Shown here: one piece after another, positions 25,835-34,055 of the stretch | How the letters are laid out: every line of letters starts with the position of its first letter | Numbering within the stretch: the first letter of the stretch is position 1 | Source of the DNA: Alphaproteobacteria bacterium | GTDB lineage: Bacteria > Pseudomonadota > Alphaproteobacteria > CAAHEQ01 > UBA3637 | Assembly (NCBI GenBank): GCA_017647405.1 | Contig: JAGCKR010000061.1 | Coordinates: 1-57,259 of the forward strand | Direction of reading: 5' to 3' | Length of the DNA stretch: 57,259 nucleotides | The notes under the pieces: generated by a model | The model's input: the letters and a program-made list of their open reading frames with translations, nothing else | Told to the model about the DNA's origin: nothing | Databases searched by the model: none | Program-made: the position numbers and the translations under genes

Positions 25835-26005
25835 ATGACAATTACTTGGTATCACGAAACAAAAGAAGCCCCTGATTTTGATGCAAGAATAGCAATATGT
25901 GACAAAGATGGCACTTGGGCATATATGAGCGAGATTGAAGCCTTAGAAGAAGAAAATCAACTGCTAAAAGCTGAAATTCAAAAACTGAAAGGGTCAATCA
26001 AATGA
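25835..26005 (+). CDS. Small acidic coiled-coil protein
   Basis: A 56-aa gene. AAAAGGAG lies 5-6 bases before the ATG. The first half is mixed (WYHETKEAPDFDARIAI) and residues about 34-52 form a Leu/Glu/Lys helix. The stop overlaps the next ATG (ATGA), so it is coupled to 26002-26316. No family recognised. Confidence 0.68.
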   Translation: MTITWYHETKEAPDFDARIAICDKDGTWAYMSEIEALEEENQLLKAEIQKLKGSIK

Positions 26006-26316
26006 AAACACTAAAAGTTTATATGGTGCAAAAACCTTCGGATTTTGAGGAAGTAAAAAACTTATGCAAAAAATATGCACATGAGGCCAAAGAAATCTTA
26101 ATTGAAGAAACAATCAATCTACCACCAACTTGGTATGAGGAGTTTTGCCAATGCCCATTGGATAACTACATTTTCTTATCCGGTAAAGACGTTTATGATG
26201 ATACAGGACACCGCAAAATAGTTGCTATAAAAAGCCAGGACAAGCCAACGCTTTATGTCGATCCATCCGGTTCAAGCTATTGCCGATACATGGGGGTGGA
26301 AAATGAAGACTTATAA
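26002..26316 (+). CDS. Hypothetical protein, phage/island type
   Basis: A 104-aa protein with no confident family. The central INLPPTWYEEFCQCPLDNY and the C-terminal YVDPSGSSYCRYMG resemble short proteins of phages and islands, some filed as DUF6329-like, though the match is weak. It overlaps the 25835 gene by 4 bases and runs 6 bases into the convergent OLD gene. No signal peptide or membrane segment. Confidence 0.62.
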   Translation: MKTLKVYMVQKPSDFEEVKNLCKKYAHEAKEILIEETINLPPTWYEEFCQCPLDNYIFLSGKDVYDDTGHRKIVAIKSQDKPTLYVDPSGSSYCRYMGVENEDL

Positions 26317-27948
26317 AGATAACCAACTAACAGCTGCTTGTATTTTTGATGGAATATCTAAACTTTCATCTAGTGCCATTTGGCACGCTTTGATTGGTTT
26401 AGTGCCTTGAATGTTACTACATATTTCATTATATTTTTGTTCACCAAATGTTTTTCGTAACTCACCTTCATAATCTTTATCAAGAGCAATTATTTTAGTA
26501 ATTTCATCGGCTAATGCATTAAGTTGATTATTATATGCATCTTCATCTTCTTTATTGAAATCCGAAGTATCCACATCATAAAAAGCAACAGTTTTAATAT
26601 TTAATGTTTTGGCAATCTGCACAAATTTATACAAATTCCTTTTTCCTCTGGCGTTGATAATTGATACATCTGCTGCATTTAAGTTAAACTTTAATCTGTT
26701 AGCATAAACAGGTAATGACAAGCGTTCTGTATCGCCTTCAACAATAATAACTGCTTTTGAAAAGAAAAATTCACGGGTCTCTGTATCAAAATCTTTTAAT
26801 ATCTTTAATTCTTCTTTTTGTTGCCATAGCTTATTAACAATCTCTAGCCATTTTCCAGAACGAATATTCTGTACTTTTGTTTCTGAATTTTCCTTAATTA
26901 AACGAATTATTTGATAAAAATTTGGCAATGCTACAAAATAAGGAGAATGAGTAGTATATATTAGTTGATTACTCTGAGATATTTTTTCAAATGTTTCATA
27001 AAGATATTTTTGTTTTTGTGGATGTAGAAAACATTCTGGTTCTTCAATTAAAATGATAGCCCCCTGTTTTTTCATCTTTTCATATGTCTGCATAATGCTA
27101 AGAACAATAGCATTTTGTATTCCTTGTCCCAATTCTGTAGCACTTATTTCAAAATCATTCTCTTTAAATATGATGTCAAGATTGTTGAAAAAGGTAATTG
27201 GTGAAAATGCGGAAAAACAAACGTCTACATTTGTATCTTCTTTATTAATTCCGAGTTGAGTTTTAGTATTATTTTTTATTGATTGTTCTATTTCTTTAAA
27301 TTGTCCAGTAGATAAAAAATTTAGCAATTTATGTATTAAATCTTCATATTCTTTCTTTTTAACAGCATTACTTTCAATTTCCTTACATACGTCTTGCAGC
27401 ATTATTCTTAAAAATGAATATTGAGAGGAAGGTAATTGCCCTTCAATCATTCGTGGTATTCCCATGTAAATTATGTTAATTTCATCTTTTAATTCTTGAG
27501 GAATGGATAACATTGCTTCAAATGTTGGAGCTTTTCCCAATTCAACTTTTGTTTTAATTTTATCTATAATCTTTTGGTTTTCATCTAAACATTTTTGTTC
27601 TAAATGATATTGTCCCTTTGTTTCTCCTATTTTATATGGTTTATATTCAAATTGAAACCCATATATATTAGTTTCTGGCGACTTTTTATATTTTTTATAT
27701 TTCAAAGGCTCATTAAATATAATTTTGATAACGATATTTTCTCCTTCTTGTCGTTTGTGTATATCATCAATGGAAAACGAATTGGCAGATAACCATTTGC
27801 TACCTAAACATCTTTTTATTATTTCTAATAAATTACTTTTTCCAACATTATTTGAACCTAAAATAGCATTCATATTACTATTAAAAATAAATCTTTCCTC
27901 TTTAATAGACTTAAAATTTTTTATGTATACTTCTTTTATTGTTGTCAT
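26311..27948 (-). CDS. OLD-family ATPase/TOPRIM nuclease
   Basis: A 545-aa protein. The ABC-type ATPase part has Walker A GSNNVGKS at about 31-38 and signature/Walker B region near IILIEEPECFLHP. The C-terminal TOPRIM nuclease has VEGDTE and AFYDVDTSDF with its acidic residues. Class I OLD proteins and GajA work in phage defence by nicking or cutting DNA. The start at 27948 uses GAAGG upstream. It follows a membrane protein and a Bro-N gene on the same strand. No UvrD-like GajB lies next to it, so it is not Gabija as described. Confidence 0.88.
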   Translation of the reverse strand: MTTIKEVYIKNFKSIKEERFIFNSNMNAILGSNNVGKSNLLEIIKRCLGSKWLSANSFSIDDIHKRQEGENIVIKIIFNEPLKYKKYKKSPETNIYGFQFEYKPYKIGETKGQYHLEQKCLDENQKIIDKIKTKVELGKAPTFEAMLSIPQELKDEINIIYMGIPRMIEGQLPSSQYSFLRIMLQDVCKEIESNAVKKKEYEDLIHKLLNFLSTGQFKEIEQSIKNNTKTQLGINKEDTNVDVCFSAFSPITFFNNLDIIFKENDFEISATELGQGIQNAIVLSIMQTYEKMKKQGAIILIEEPECFLHPQKQKYLYETFEKISQSNQLIYTTHSPYFVALPNFYQIIRLIKENSETKVQNIRSGKWLEIVNKLWQQKEELKILKDFDTETREFFFSKAVIIVEGDTERLSLPVYANRLKFNLNAADVSIINARGKRNLYKFVQIAKTLNIKTVAFYDVDTSDFNKEDEDAYNNQLNALADEITKIIALDKDYEGELRKTFGEQKYNEICSNIQGTKPIKACQMALDESLDIPSKIQAAVSWLSL

Positions 27949-27976
27949 TATTTGAGCCTTCATATTTTTTTAAGTT

Positions 27977-28702
27977 TTAGTCTCGTTCTATTGCCTTGTA
28001 TAAAATTTTATTATCACATTCTGATGTTGCTTTTTTGTAAAAATCTTCATTATCAAAATCTATTTTAATTAATTTTAAATTATCAATTTTACTTTCTAAA
28101 GCTTTTGTTTCATCAATGAATTCTTTTCCTAATTTTAATCCAAAATCAATTTTGGTATTTAAGTCATATAAATCTTTTCGAGATGATTCTACAAAAGAAA
28201 CAATTCTTGCATATTTAATTTCATTGCTTTCACAGTTTGATATGTCATTAACTATATTATTTCTATGCTTTATAGCTCTATCAATTTGATAGTTTAAGTT
28301 TTTTATTTTTATTAAATTTTGCAAATAGTTATCATCTTTAGAAAGACATTGAGAGTATTTTGTTATATCAATTTCTTTCAGTAAATCGTTAAAAAACAAA
28401 GCATCAAAGAAACCATCTTTTTCTAATTTTATCGCATCTAATGTGTCGTTATTAATTTGCAATGACATCTTTGTTGTATATCGATGAGTTGATAATAAAT
28501 CAACAATATTAATTCCTACAAGATTTAATAGCAAATTAAGGTTATCTCTTAATTCTCTTAATTCTTTTTGTTTCTCCGAACGACTTGCACCAAACCACCA
28601 AGTAAAAAAAGCAATGGCAACCGGTATCAATATTGCACCAGCTGCGGGAAGCCAAATATCTTTAAACCAATCATAAGTGGAGTATTGTACTGCATCTTTC
28701 AT
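27977..28702 (-). CDS. Membrane-anchored helical protein of the OLD operon
   Basis: A 241-aa protein of no known family. A single N-terminal membrane helix spans about 16-37 (WLPAAGAILIPVAIAFFTWW), then the rest is long charged helices (LRDNLNLLLNLVGINIV; many K/E/N). It starts on the base after the Bro-N stop codon, and its stop lies 28 bases before the OLD start. This suggests co-translation and a role at the membrane with the OLD protein. The mechanism is unknown. Confidence 0.72.
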   Translation of the reverse strand: MKDAVQYSTYDWFKDIWLPAAGAILIPVAIAFFTWWFGASRSEKQKELRELRDNLNLLLNLVGINIVDLLSTHRYTTKMSLQINNDTLDAIKLEKDGFFDALFFNDLLKEIDITKYSQCLSKDDNYLQNLIKIKNLNYQIDRAIKHRNNIVNDISNCESNEIKYARIVSFVESSRKDLYDLNTKIDFGLKLGKEFIDETKALESKIDNLKLIKIDFDNEDFYKKATSECDNKILYKAIERD

Positions 28703-29542
28703 TTATTCATCCATCTTTTCTTCAATTTGTCCTTGCAAGTGTTTAGCATTTAAAGATGTTATAACTTTCTTTCCCGTCTTTGTTTCTAACTCTTTCCTAG
28801 CCTTTCTTGCTACATCACCACCCGCACGAGCAACCTTTTTATTCTCTTCTAAGCCTTTAGGATTTTGAGTTTTTGATATTTCCGTCGCTGAAACTTCTGC
28901 CAACATATTTAGCACTAACTCCATATTTGTCATATTATCTCTCAGATTTTCCTTTTTGAGGCCTTTGAGTTTTTTGTACTCTCTTGTTCTCATGCCAGAC
29001 CAAGAACGAGTAAGTTCATCAGTTAAAATAGCATATTCCTTACCTTTTTGAATGCCACCTCTATCCCATTCATCCGTTAAACCTTTTCGAATTTCAATAG
29101 ATTTCAAACGTTGGTTAATCCAACTTTCAGAATATCCTTTTTTTAAATAAGTCTCTAATGCTCGATTGATGGTTATTTCAGGATCTTCTATTTCATCTAT
29201 ACGTTCCCTACCAATTTGTGCTAACCAAAGTTTAAAAGGTTCTGCCTTGGGGCTTGGAATACTTTGAATGAGCCGAAAAACTTGTTCCACATCAGCTACA
29301 TCTGTAAGATACATTTTACCATCTGCAGCTTTCATTTTCAGTTGACTACAATTTGTAGTCAACTCACTTCCTTCTGATTTTAATCTTGCTTTTAGTACAC
29401 TCCAATATTTTCTTGGATTTGGACTTTGAGTAAGTATTGCAAGAATATCAACAATAGAAAAATACCATTTTTCTTGGTTTTCATCCCACTGAGTGCGAAT
29501 TTTATGATTTTCAAATAACTTTACGGCTGTTTCTGTATTCAT
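28703..29542 (-). CDS. Bro-N domain protein
   Basis: A 279-aa protein. The Bro-N domain at about 5-110 shows WYFSIVDILAILTQSPNPRKYW and MYLTDVADVEQVFRLIQSI, and the helical tail includes a run of basic residues and RAGGDVARKARKEL. Bro-N proteins are DNA-binding or antirepressor-like and are common in phages and islands. The start at 29542 has AAAGGA 8 bases upstream; an upstream ATG has none. First gene of the three-gene unit that ends with the OLD nuclease. Confidence 0.85.
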   Translation of the reverse strand: MNTETAVKLFENHKIRTQWDENQEKWYFSIVDILAILTQSPNPRKYWSVLKARLKSEGSELTTNCSQLKMKAADGKMYLTDVADVEQVFRLIQSIPSPKAEPFKLWLAQIGRERIDEIEDPEITINRALETYLKKGYSESWINQRLKSIEIRKGLTDEWDRGGIQKGKEYAILTDELTRSWSGMRTREYKKLKGLKKENLRDNMTNMELVLNMLAEVSATEISKTQNPKGLEENKKVARAGGDVARKARKELETKTGKKVITSLNAKHLQGQIEEKMDE

Positions 29543-29909
29543 CTTTACGTTCCTTTTTTCTTTTAAAATTAACACAAAACAACCAAAATAACAAGGAGAA
29601 AAGACCTGTTTTGTATGTTAAAATATCACAATCTTGAGATTTTAATTTTTTGAGGAATCTAACACCAAGACACCTGCCCGATTGGATTTTGAGGAGGGTA
29701 AATACATCTGGATAATTGGGAAGAAAATAAAAATGAGATAACAAGACAGTTATGGGAAAGCATCAACCATACTGAAACCCGTAAGAATATTGAACTTTTA
29801 AGGTTTTTAAAGACCTCTGTGACGTGTTCCCGTCACTAAAAATTTAGGGGCAAAAATCGTCAGAAAAAATCAAATTTTATTAATAATTTCAAAGAGTTAA
29901 CCTTATCCG
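29543..29909. other. Right-end non-coding region of the island
   Basis: Holds the Bro-N promoter region and, nearer attR, a second TGCCCGATTGGATTTTG. A short open frame without ATG at about 29702-29839 reads IHLDNWEENKNEITRQLW and may be the tail of a lost gene. No complete gene seen. Confidence 0.45.
29675..29691 (+). repeat. Arm-type motif near attR
   Basis: TGCCCGATTGGATTTTG, identical to 3186-3202, in the same orientation, 220 bases inside attR. Confidence 0.55.
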
Positions 29910-29927
29910 CCTCCTTATCTCCACCAA
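29910..29927 (+). repeat. attR, 18-bp direct repeat
   Basis: CCTCCTTATCTCCACCAA, identical to 2994-3011. The bases before it do not form a tRNA, as expected for the right end of an element that integrated in the tRNA 3' end. Confidence 0.9.
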
Positions 29928-29930
29928 AAA

Positions 29931-29962
29931 ACCCTCTTAATCCTAAGAGGGTTTATTTTTTT
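29931..29962 (+). terminator. Original tRNA-Ala terminator, displaced
   Basis: ACCCTCTTA and TAAGAGGGT pair around ATCC, then a T-rich run. It follows attR by three bases, where the tRNA-Ala terminator should have been before integration. It may also end transcription from 29967 on the minus strand. Confidence 0.7.
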
Positions 29963-29966
29963 AAAT

Positions 29967-30419
29967 CTATTTGTTTTTAATTTTTATTTTTTTATCAATT
30001 AAAGAAACGATTTCTTCCTCATCTTCCTTTTTCAAAACACCATAAAGCGGAATTGGAAATGGGCCAAATTCCTCATTATTTTTTTGAAGATAGGAATAGT
30101 TATATTTTATATTCTTTTTAGGAATCAATGACAGAATTTTTTTATCCTTACCACACAAACGAACTTCTTTTATTTCAGCTCCTTTGATATCTTTAAAATA
30201 AAGAGGTTCAGATCTATCAATTTTCACATAATCATCCGTTATTTCAACAGCTAAATGTTTCACAAGCGTTTTATATCCCCATACCGCACCGGTTAAGAAA
30301 AATAAAGTTAAAATTAACGGAGAACATAATTTTGTATATAAAATAAAAACAAGTTCTGCAACCCAACAAAGCAAACAAACATCAATTTTTTTAAACGGAT
30401 AATAAAATATCTTTTGCAT
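29967..30419 (-). CDS. Membrane protein with PH-like tail
   Basis: A 150-aa protein. Two membrane helices are predicted at about 13-30 and 33-50, followed by a beta-rich region (VEITDDYVKIDRSEPLYFKD) reminiscent of bacterial PH-like domains. No family is certain. It is the first chromosomal gene right of attR and runs as the last of a minus-strand unit with the flavin reductase-like gene, which lies 17 bases upstream. Confidence 0.6.
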   Translation of the reverse strand: MQKIFYYPFKKIDVCLLCWVAELVFILYTKLCSPLILTLFFLTGAVWGYKTLVKHLAVEITDDYVKIDRSEPLYFKDIKGAEIKEVRLCGKDKKILSLIPKKNIKYNYSYLQKNNEEFGPFPIPLYGVLKKEDEEEIVSLIDKKIKIKNK

Positions 30420-30436
30420 AAAACCTCCTTCTATTC

Positions 30437-31003
30437 TTACCGTCTTTTAATTTGCAAACCATCATGAAATGCTTGACCGACAACAGAAGCAACTTCTCTG
30501 TAAACATGTTCAGAGCTATCATAGCAAATCAAATGTAATTTAGATAAATCAACATTCCCCTTTTCATTCAAAACTGTTTCATCAGCTAAAACATTTTTAA
30601 CCCTACCAGTTAAACGATAATCCCCTTCATCATCGGCCAGTTCAATTACTTCACATTCAATTGTTACAGGATATTCTTGAATAACAGGTGCATCCACAAA
30701 TTCGGATTTAACCGCATGAAATCCGGCCTTTTCGATTTTATTCACATTTGCACCCGTTTCAATTCCAAAATAATCAGATTCAATCACCGTTTCTTTTGTT
30801 GCAAATGAGACGGTGAAAGCTTTTTTAATTTTCAAATTTTCGGTCGTTTTATGGTTTCCAAGAGAAATTGTTATCGCATCTCCATCGCATTGCATACCCC
30901 AAGCCGCATTCATGGCATTCGGCACACCATTTTCATCATAAGTTGCAATAATCAACACGGGCATGGGAGCCATTATTAAACTTTTTGAGATATTTTTTTT
31001 CAT
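30437..31003 (-). CDS. Flavin reductase-like / flavoredoxin protein
   Basis: A 188-aa protein of the FMN-binding flavin reductase-like (flavoredoxin) family. The start MAPMPVLIIATYDENG, NAMNAAWGMQ and the ISLGNHKTTENLK segment bind FMN in relatives, and ASVVGQAFHDG closes the C-terminus. Probably cytoplasmic with an unknown electron acceptor. AGGAGG precedes the ATG. Confidence 0.88.
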   Translation of the reverse strand: MKKNISKSLIMAPMPVLIIATYDENGVPNAMNAAWGMQCDGDAITISLGNHKTTENLKIKKAFTVSFATKETVIESDYFGIETGANVNKIEKAGFHAVKSEFVDAPVIQEYPVTIECEVIELADDEGDYRLTGRVKNVLADETVLNEKGNVDLSKLHLICYDSSEHVYREVASVVGQAFHDGLQIKRR

Positions 31004-31072
31004 AGTCCCTCCTTTAATAATTTTTTTATAGCAAAATTTATTCTCTCGCGCAAGAGATAATAAAGTAACAAC

Positions 31073-31099
31073 AAAAAAAGGCCGGATAAACCGACCTTT
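31073..31099 (-). terminator. Terminator of the 31118 gene
   Basis: On the minus strand AAAGGTCGG pairs with CCGGCCTTT (one G-U) around TTTAT, then a T run. Confidence 0.7.
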
Positions 31100-31117
31100 C
31101 CTAAAAAAATTTTTTAA

Positions 31118-31381
31118 TTAACGAGTTCTTGATCTTTCTTCTTCAAGAGCCATAATTCTTTCACGTTGCGCAGCAATAAAACGGGCAAGCTCTTGTGGAT
31201 TTTTTTGAATTTGATCTTCATTAAAAGCTTTTTGTCTTTCAGCCATTTGTTTTTGAATAGCTTCATTATGTTTTTCAGACCATGATTGTTCTTTTTTAGG
31301 TTGAGCACTTTCATTTTCAGCTCCCAAAACAAACGGAGACAAAACAGCAACCGCACACATTCCAAGCATTGTTTTTTTCAT
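31118..31381 (-). CDS. Small secreted Gln/Glu-rich protein
   Basis: An 87-aa protein with a signal peptide (KKTMLGMCAVAVLSPFVLGA, cleavage near 20) and a mature part rich in Glu, Gln, Lys and Arg that should be helical. Probably periplasmic. No family recognised. The start at 31381 has AAGGA 7 bases upstream; the longer frame has none. Its own terminator follows. Confidence 0.7.
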   Translation of the reverse strand: MKKTMLGMCAVAVLSPFVLGAENESAQPKKEQSWSEKHNEAIQKQMAERQKAFNEDQIQKNPQELARFIAAQRERIMALEEERSRTR

Positions 31382-31526
31382 TTTTCGTTCCTTTCTTTTT
31401 TTAAATTTTGCGTATTTTATAGAATACAGCACAAAATGTCAAGCAAAAACATTTTAATATTATATAAAAATATTGACATAAATTCAAAAACATGGTAAAA
31501 TGCGTCTCATTCAATCGGAGGAACAA

Positions 31527-32309
31527 ATGCAAGAAACAAAAATCACCCCTATGTTGCCACACTATTATCCCAAAGAAAACCTGATTTTTGGGGCAACAAG
31601 TTCATATTATTATGTCTTTTCAGCAAAATTAGATGATATGTTCTTTTACAAATCAAAGGTCAACAAAGAATCCGCAAAAGTACCAATGACAAATGATGAA
31701 ATTCGTCATCTTTTAAATATTGTTATGACCGAAATTGATGATTCTTTTAAACCAATGGTTCGCATGATTCAGTTTAAATTTGAAACAGAATATAGCAAAA
31801 GAAAACCCGCTCAAGCCATTGAAACATTGCAAACAAAAAAAGTTTTCGTATCTGCCCATAATAATGATAAAGAAATGCAACGAAAATTACGCCAAAGGGA
31901 AAAAGAATTAAATAAATATGCTTCAATTCATCCGATTATTTTAAAAGACGCGAAAGAAAATGAAATAGGTATTTGCGCCAAAGTCAACAATGAATACTAT
32001 TATATTGCAACAGAAAAAGGCAAAGAAGGTTTTTGGAAATTATCACTCACAAAAAGCAACCCAATAACAATTGAAGAAACTGGCATTTTATTGGAATATC
32101 TATCAAATGCCGAAAACACATTAAAATTTGCCGAAAACATGGCCCCACTTTATGGCGAATTCCTAAAAAAAGGAAAACCGAATTTATCTTCTTGGCAACA
32201 AGAAGTTTTGTTTAGCAAAGTTAGACTTGAACTTGCCAAAGCACTCCCCAGATTTAATCAAAAACAAAGATTGCTCTGCTATAAAAACACTCAAAACACA
32301 AGAGCATAA
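31527..32309 (+). CDS. Hypothetical protein
   Basis: A 260-aa soluble protein with no family I recognise. Lys/Glu-rich, mixed alpha/beta, with two separated aromatic patches (SSYYYVFSAKLDD near the N-terminus; NNEYYYIATEKGKEG in the middle). The start at 31527 has GGAGG 5 bases upstream. It stands alone, divergent from the secreted protein and closed by a strong terminator. Confidence 0.65.
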   Translation: MQETKITPMLPHYYPKENLIFGATSSYYYVFSAKLDDMFFYKSKVNKESAKVPMTNDEIRHLLNIVMTEIDDSFKPMVRMIQFKFETEYSKRKPAQAIETLQTKKVFVSAHNNDKEMQRKLRQREKELNKYASIHPIILKDAKENEIGICAKVNNEYYYIATEKGKEGFWKLSLTKSNPITIEETGILLEYLSNAENTLKFAENMAPLYGEFLKKGKPNLSSWQQEVLFSKVRLELAKALPRFNQKQRLLCYKNTQNTRA

Positions 32310-32311
32310 TT

Positions 32312-32341
32312 AAAAAAACGAGTCAAAAGACTCGTTTTTTT
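32312..32341. terminator. Bidirectional terminator
   Basis: AAACGAGTC and GACTCGTTT pair around AAAA with A and T runs either side; it separates the 31527 gene from the convergent GT6 gene. Confidence 0.85.
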
Positions 32342-32379
32342 GTTTTACTTTTGTAGACTTAAAATCTTTTTCACTTTTC

Positions 32380-33465
32380 TTATTTTTTTTCATTGACCCC
32401 TCTTAAAAATTTATGTCCGCCATGACGGCCTTTATTAATAATTAGCATTTTTGTATGAGGGTATAATTCATCCAATCCCCAACCGTGAGAATCTTCCGGA
32501 ATAGCATATTCAGGAAAGAGGATCAAAGGATACCCACCCTGTTCATAAATTTCCTTTAAAATATAAGAATTTAACATAGACTCATCATGCCAAGCTGGCA
32601 TTTGATTATTTTTCATATCAATGTCAGACCATTCACGACAAGTTTTAATAAGCTTTAAAAATCCTTCTGCAGTTCCCCCATTAAATCCACCCATAAAATA
32701 ATGAACACCTTGACCGTTTGGGATATATGCTTTAGATTTTGGATTTCGATCATAAGGGAAATGATTGTTTTTAGCCGACCAATATCCCGGATGAAGAGTT
32801 ACCATAACACCCTGCTCTTTTGTCGGAAAAATTTCTTCATGAATTTCTTTTGTGGGCAACATTGTGCCATTTAAGAAATAAACATAATCAAATTTTTTTA
32901 ACTCATTTTCAATTCCTTCAAAGAAATGAAATCTTTTAAAGGTTACATACGGCCACGGCAATTGATCTTGGTGAATTTTCACCACATTTTCAGGAACCTT
33001 TAAGTCATCATGATCCGTAAACAAAAAATATGTCTTTTTGTGACGTGGTAAAAAGTATTTTTCCGTTTGCTTATAAAAATTCTCCCAAAACACTATATAT
33101 TTTCCGGTTGCGATATAAAGAACGGCAACGGTTTTAGGGGTTGTATATTTCACTTTGGATTCTTGAACCAGTCTATATGTTGACAAATCCTTATCATATA
33201 AATATTGTTTATATCCATCAATAGAGGCAACGGAAACTGTTTTATCCGTTTTCCGAAGAACAGGCATTTTTAAATAAGTTTCAGCTACATTTAATTGAGG
33301 AACCCAAATATCCGTTTTTTTATCCCAAATATATGATTTAAGCTTTCCTTTTTCAAGGAGATAAATCGGTTCATAAGGCGAAACAAGCAACCATTGCAAA
33401 CAAATAATAACAGCTAAAAACGGCAAAAAAATAACCGCTGAATAAAAGAAAAAACCCTTTTTCAT
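32380..33465 (-). CDS. GT6-family glycosyltransferase, membrane-anchored
   Basis: A 361-aa retaining galactosyl- or N-acetylgalactosaminyltransferase of family GT6, the family of the vertebrate ABO enzymes. A membrane helix is at about 8-28, then a module of about 80 residues, then the catalytic domain from about 110. Landmarks: FTD (149-151), FLNGT (197-201) in the DxD position, HPGYW (225-229), AYIPNGQGVHYFMGGFNGG (split: GVHYFMGGFNGG, 253-264) and WHDES (292-296) with the catalytic Glu. The first Asp of DxD is Asn, as in metal-independent bacterial members. Most bacterial GT6 proteins lack a membrane anchor. It shares its whole layout with 39289-41211. Confidence 0.86.
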   Translation of the reverse strand: MKKGFFFYSAVIFLPFLAVIICLQWLLVSPYEPIYLLEKGKLKSYIWDKKTDIWVPQLNVAETYLKMPVLRKTDKTVSVASIDGYKQYLYDKDLSTYRLVQESKVKYTTPKTVAVLYIATGKYIVFWENFYKQTEKYFLPRHKKTYFLFTDHDDLKVPENVVKIHQDQLPWPYVTFKRFHFFEGIENELKKFDYVYFLNGTMLPTKEIHEEIFPTKEQGVMVTLHPGYWSAKNNHFPYDRNPKSKAYIPNGQGVHYFMGGFNGGTAEGFLKLIKTCREWSDIDMKNNQMPAWHDESMLNSYILKEIYEQGGYPLILFPEYAIPEDSHGWGLDELYPHTKMLIINKGRHGGHKFLRGVNEKK

Positions 33466-33609
33466 CTGTCACCCCTAAATGTATATTCCCCCATGAAATT
33501 TATTATTAATATGTCTTTTTGTCAATTTAAAAAAAACAACATCTGTTTTTTATAGAATTTTTTATTTTACTATGTTATCCTTATAGGTAAAAGAAAGGTG
33601 TAAAAAAAA

Positions 33610-34050
33610 ATGAAATACGTTGATTTATATACAGATGGCGCCTGTTCAGGGAATCCGGGTCCCGGGGGGTGGGGTGCTCTTCTTGTTTATGGAGAAATCC
33701 AAAAAACTTTTTCAGGCGGAGCAAAAGAAACAACAAATAACCAAATGGAATTAACTGCCGTCATCAAAGGTCTTAAAAAACTTAAAACAAGTTGCCACGT
33801 TCATATTTACACAGATAGTAAATATGTTTTAGAAGGTGCAACCAAATGGTTGTCAGGATGGAAAAAAAACAATTGGAAAAAAGCTGATAAAAAACCCGTT
33901 TTAAACCAAGAACTTTGGCAAGAACTTGACACCGAACTTCAAAAACATGAAATTGAATGGACATGGGTTAAAGGCCATGCCGGACATGAACAAAATGAAC
34001 TTGTTGATCAACTTGCTTGTGAACAACGGGATATCTTTACAGAAAAATAA
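33610..34050 (+). CDS. rnhA: Ribonuclease HI
   Basis: A 146-aa enzyme that cuts the RNA strand of RNA-DNA hybrids. The active-site residues D9 (LYTDGAC), E47 (NQMEL), D69 (YTDS) and D133 (LVDQLA) are all present, with the basic W/K-rich handle at about 80-95 and H123 near the C-terminus. AAAGGTG precedes the ATG. It is convergent with the DsbD-like gene. Confidence 0.96.
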   Translation: MKYVDLYTDGACSGNPGPGGWGALLVYGEIQKTFSGGAKETTNNQMELTAVIKGLKKLKTSCHVHIYTDSKYVLEGATKWLSGWKKNNWKKADKKPVLNQELWQELDTELQKHEIEWTWVKGHAGHEQNELVDQLACEQRDIFTEK

Positions 34051-34055
34051 CCCAT

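Larger units (their letters stand above)
3012..29927. mobile_element. 27-kb integrated defence island in tRNA-Ala
   Basis: The bounds are the two 18-bp att copies. The tyrosine integrase is the second gene from attL. Cargo: a type I restriction operon with accessory genes, HEPN-MNT, Bro-N/OLD, ankyrin genes, two more recombinases and regulators. No relaxase, capsid, terminase or portal gene is recognisable, so it is more likely an integrative island or satellite than an intact prophage or conjugative element. Small recurring motifs at both ends (3154-3202, 29675-29691) may be recombinase arm sites. Confidence 0.88.

Noticed and set aside
26311-27948. Gabija system
   Set aside because: The OLD-type protein is there, but no UvrD-like GajB gene is next to it, so the name is not justified.
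29702-29839. 45-codon protein-like frame near attR
   Set aside because: No ATG, GTG or TTG with a site at its start; may be a gene tail but cannot be supported as a gene.
3012-29927. Intact prophage or conjugative element
   Set aside because: No capsid, portal, terminase, tail, relaxase or type IV secretion gene was recognised.
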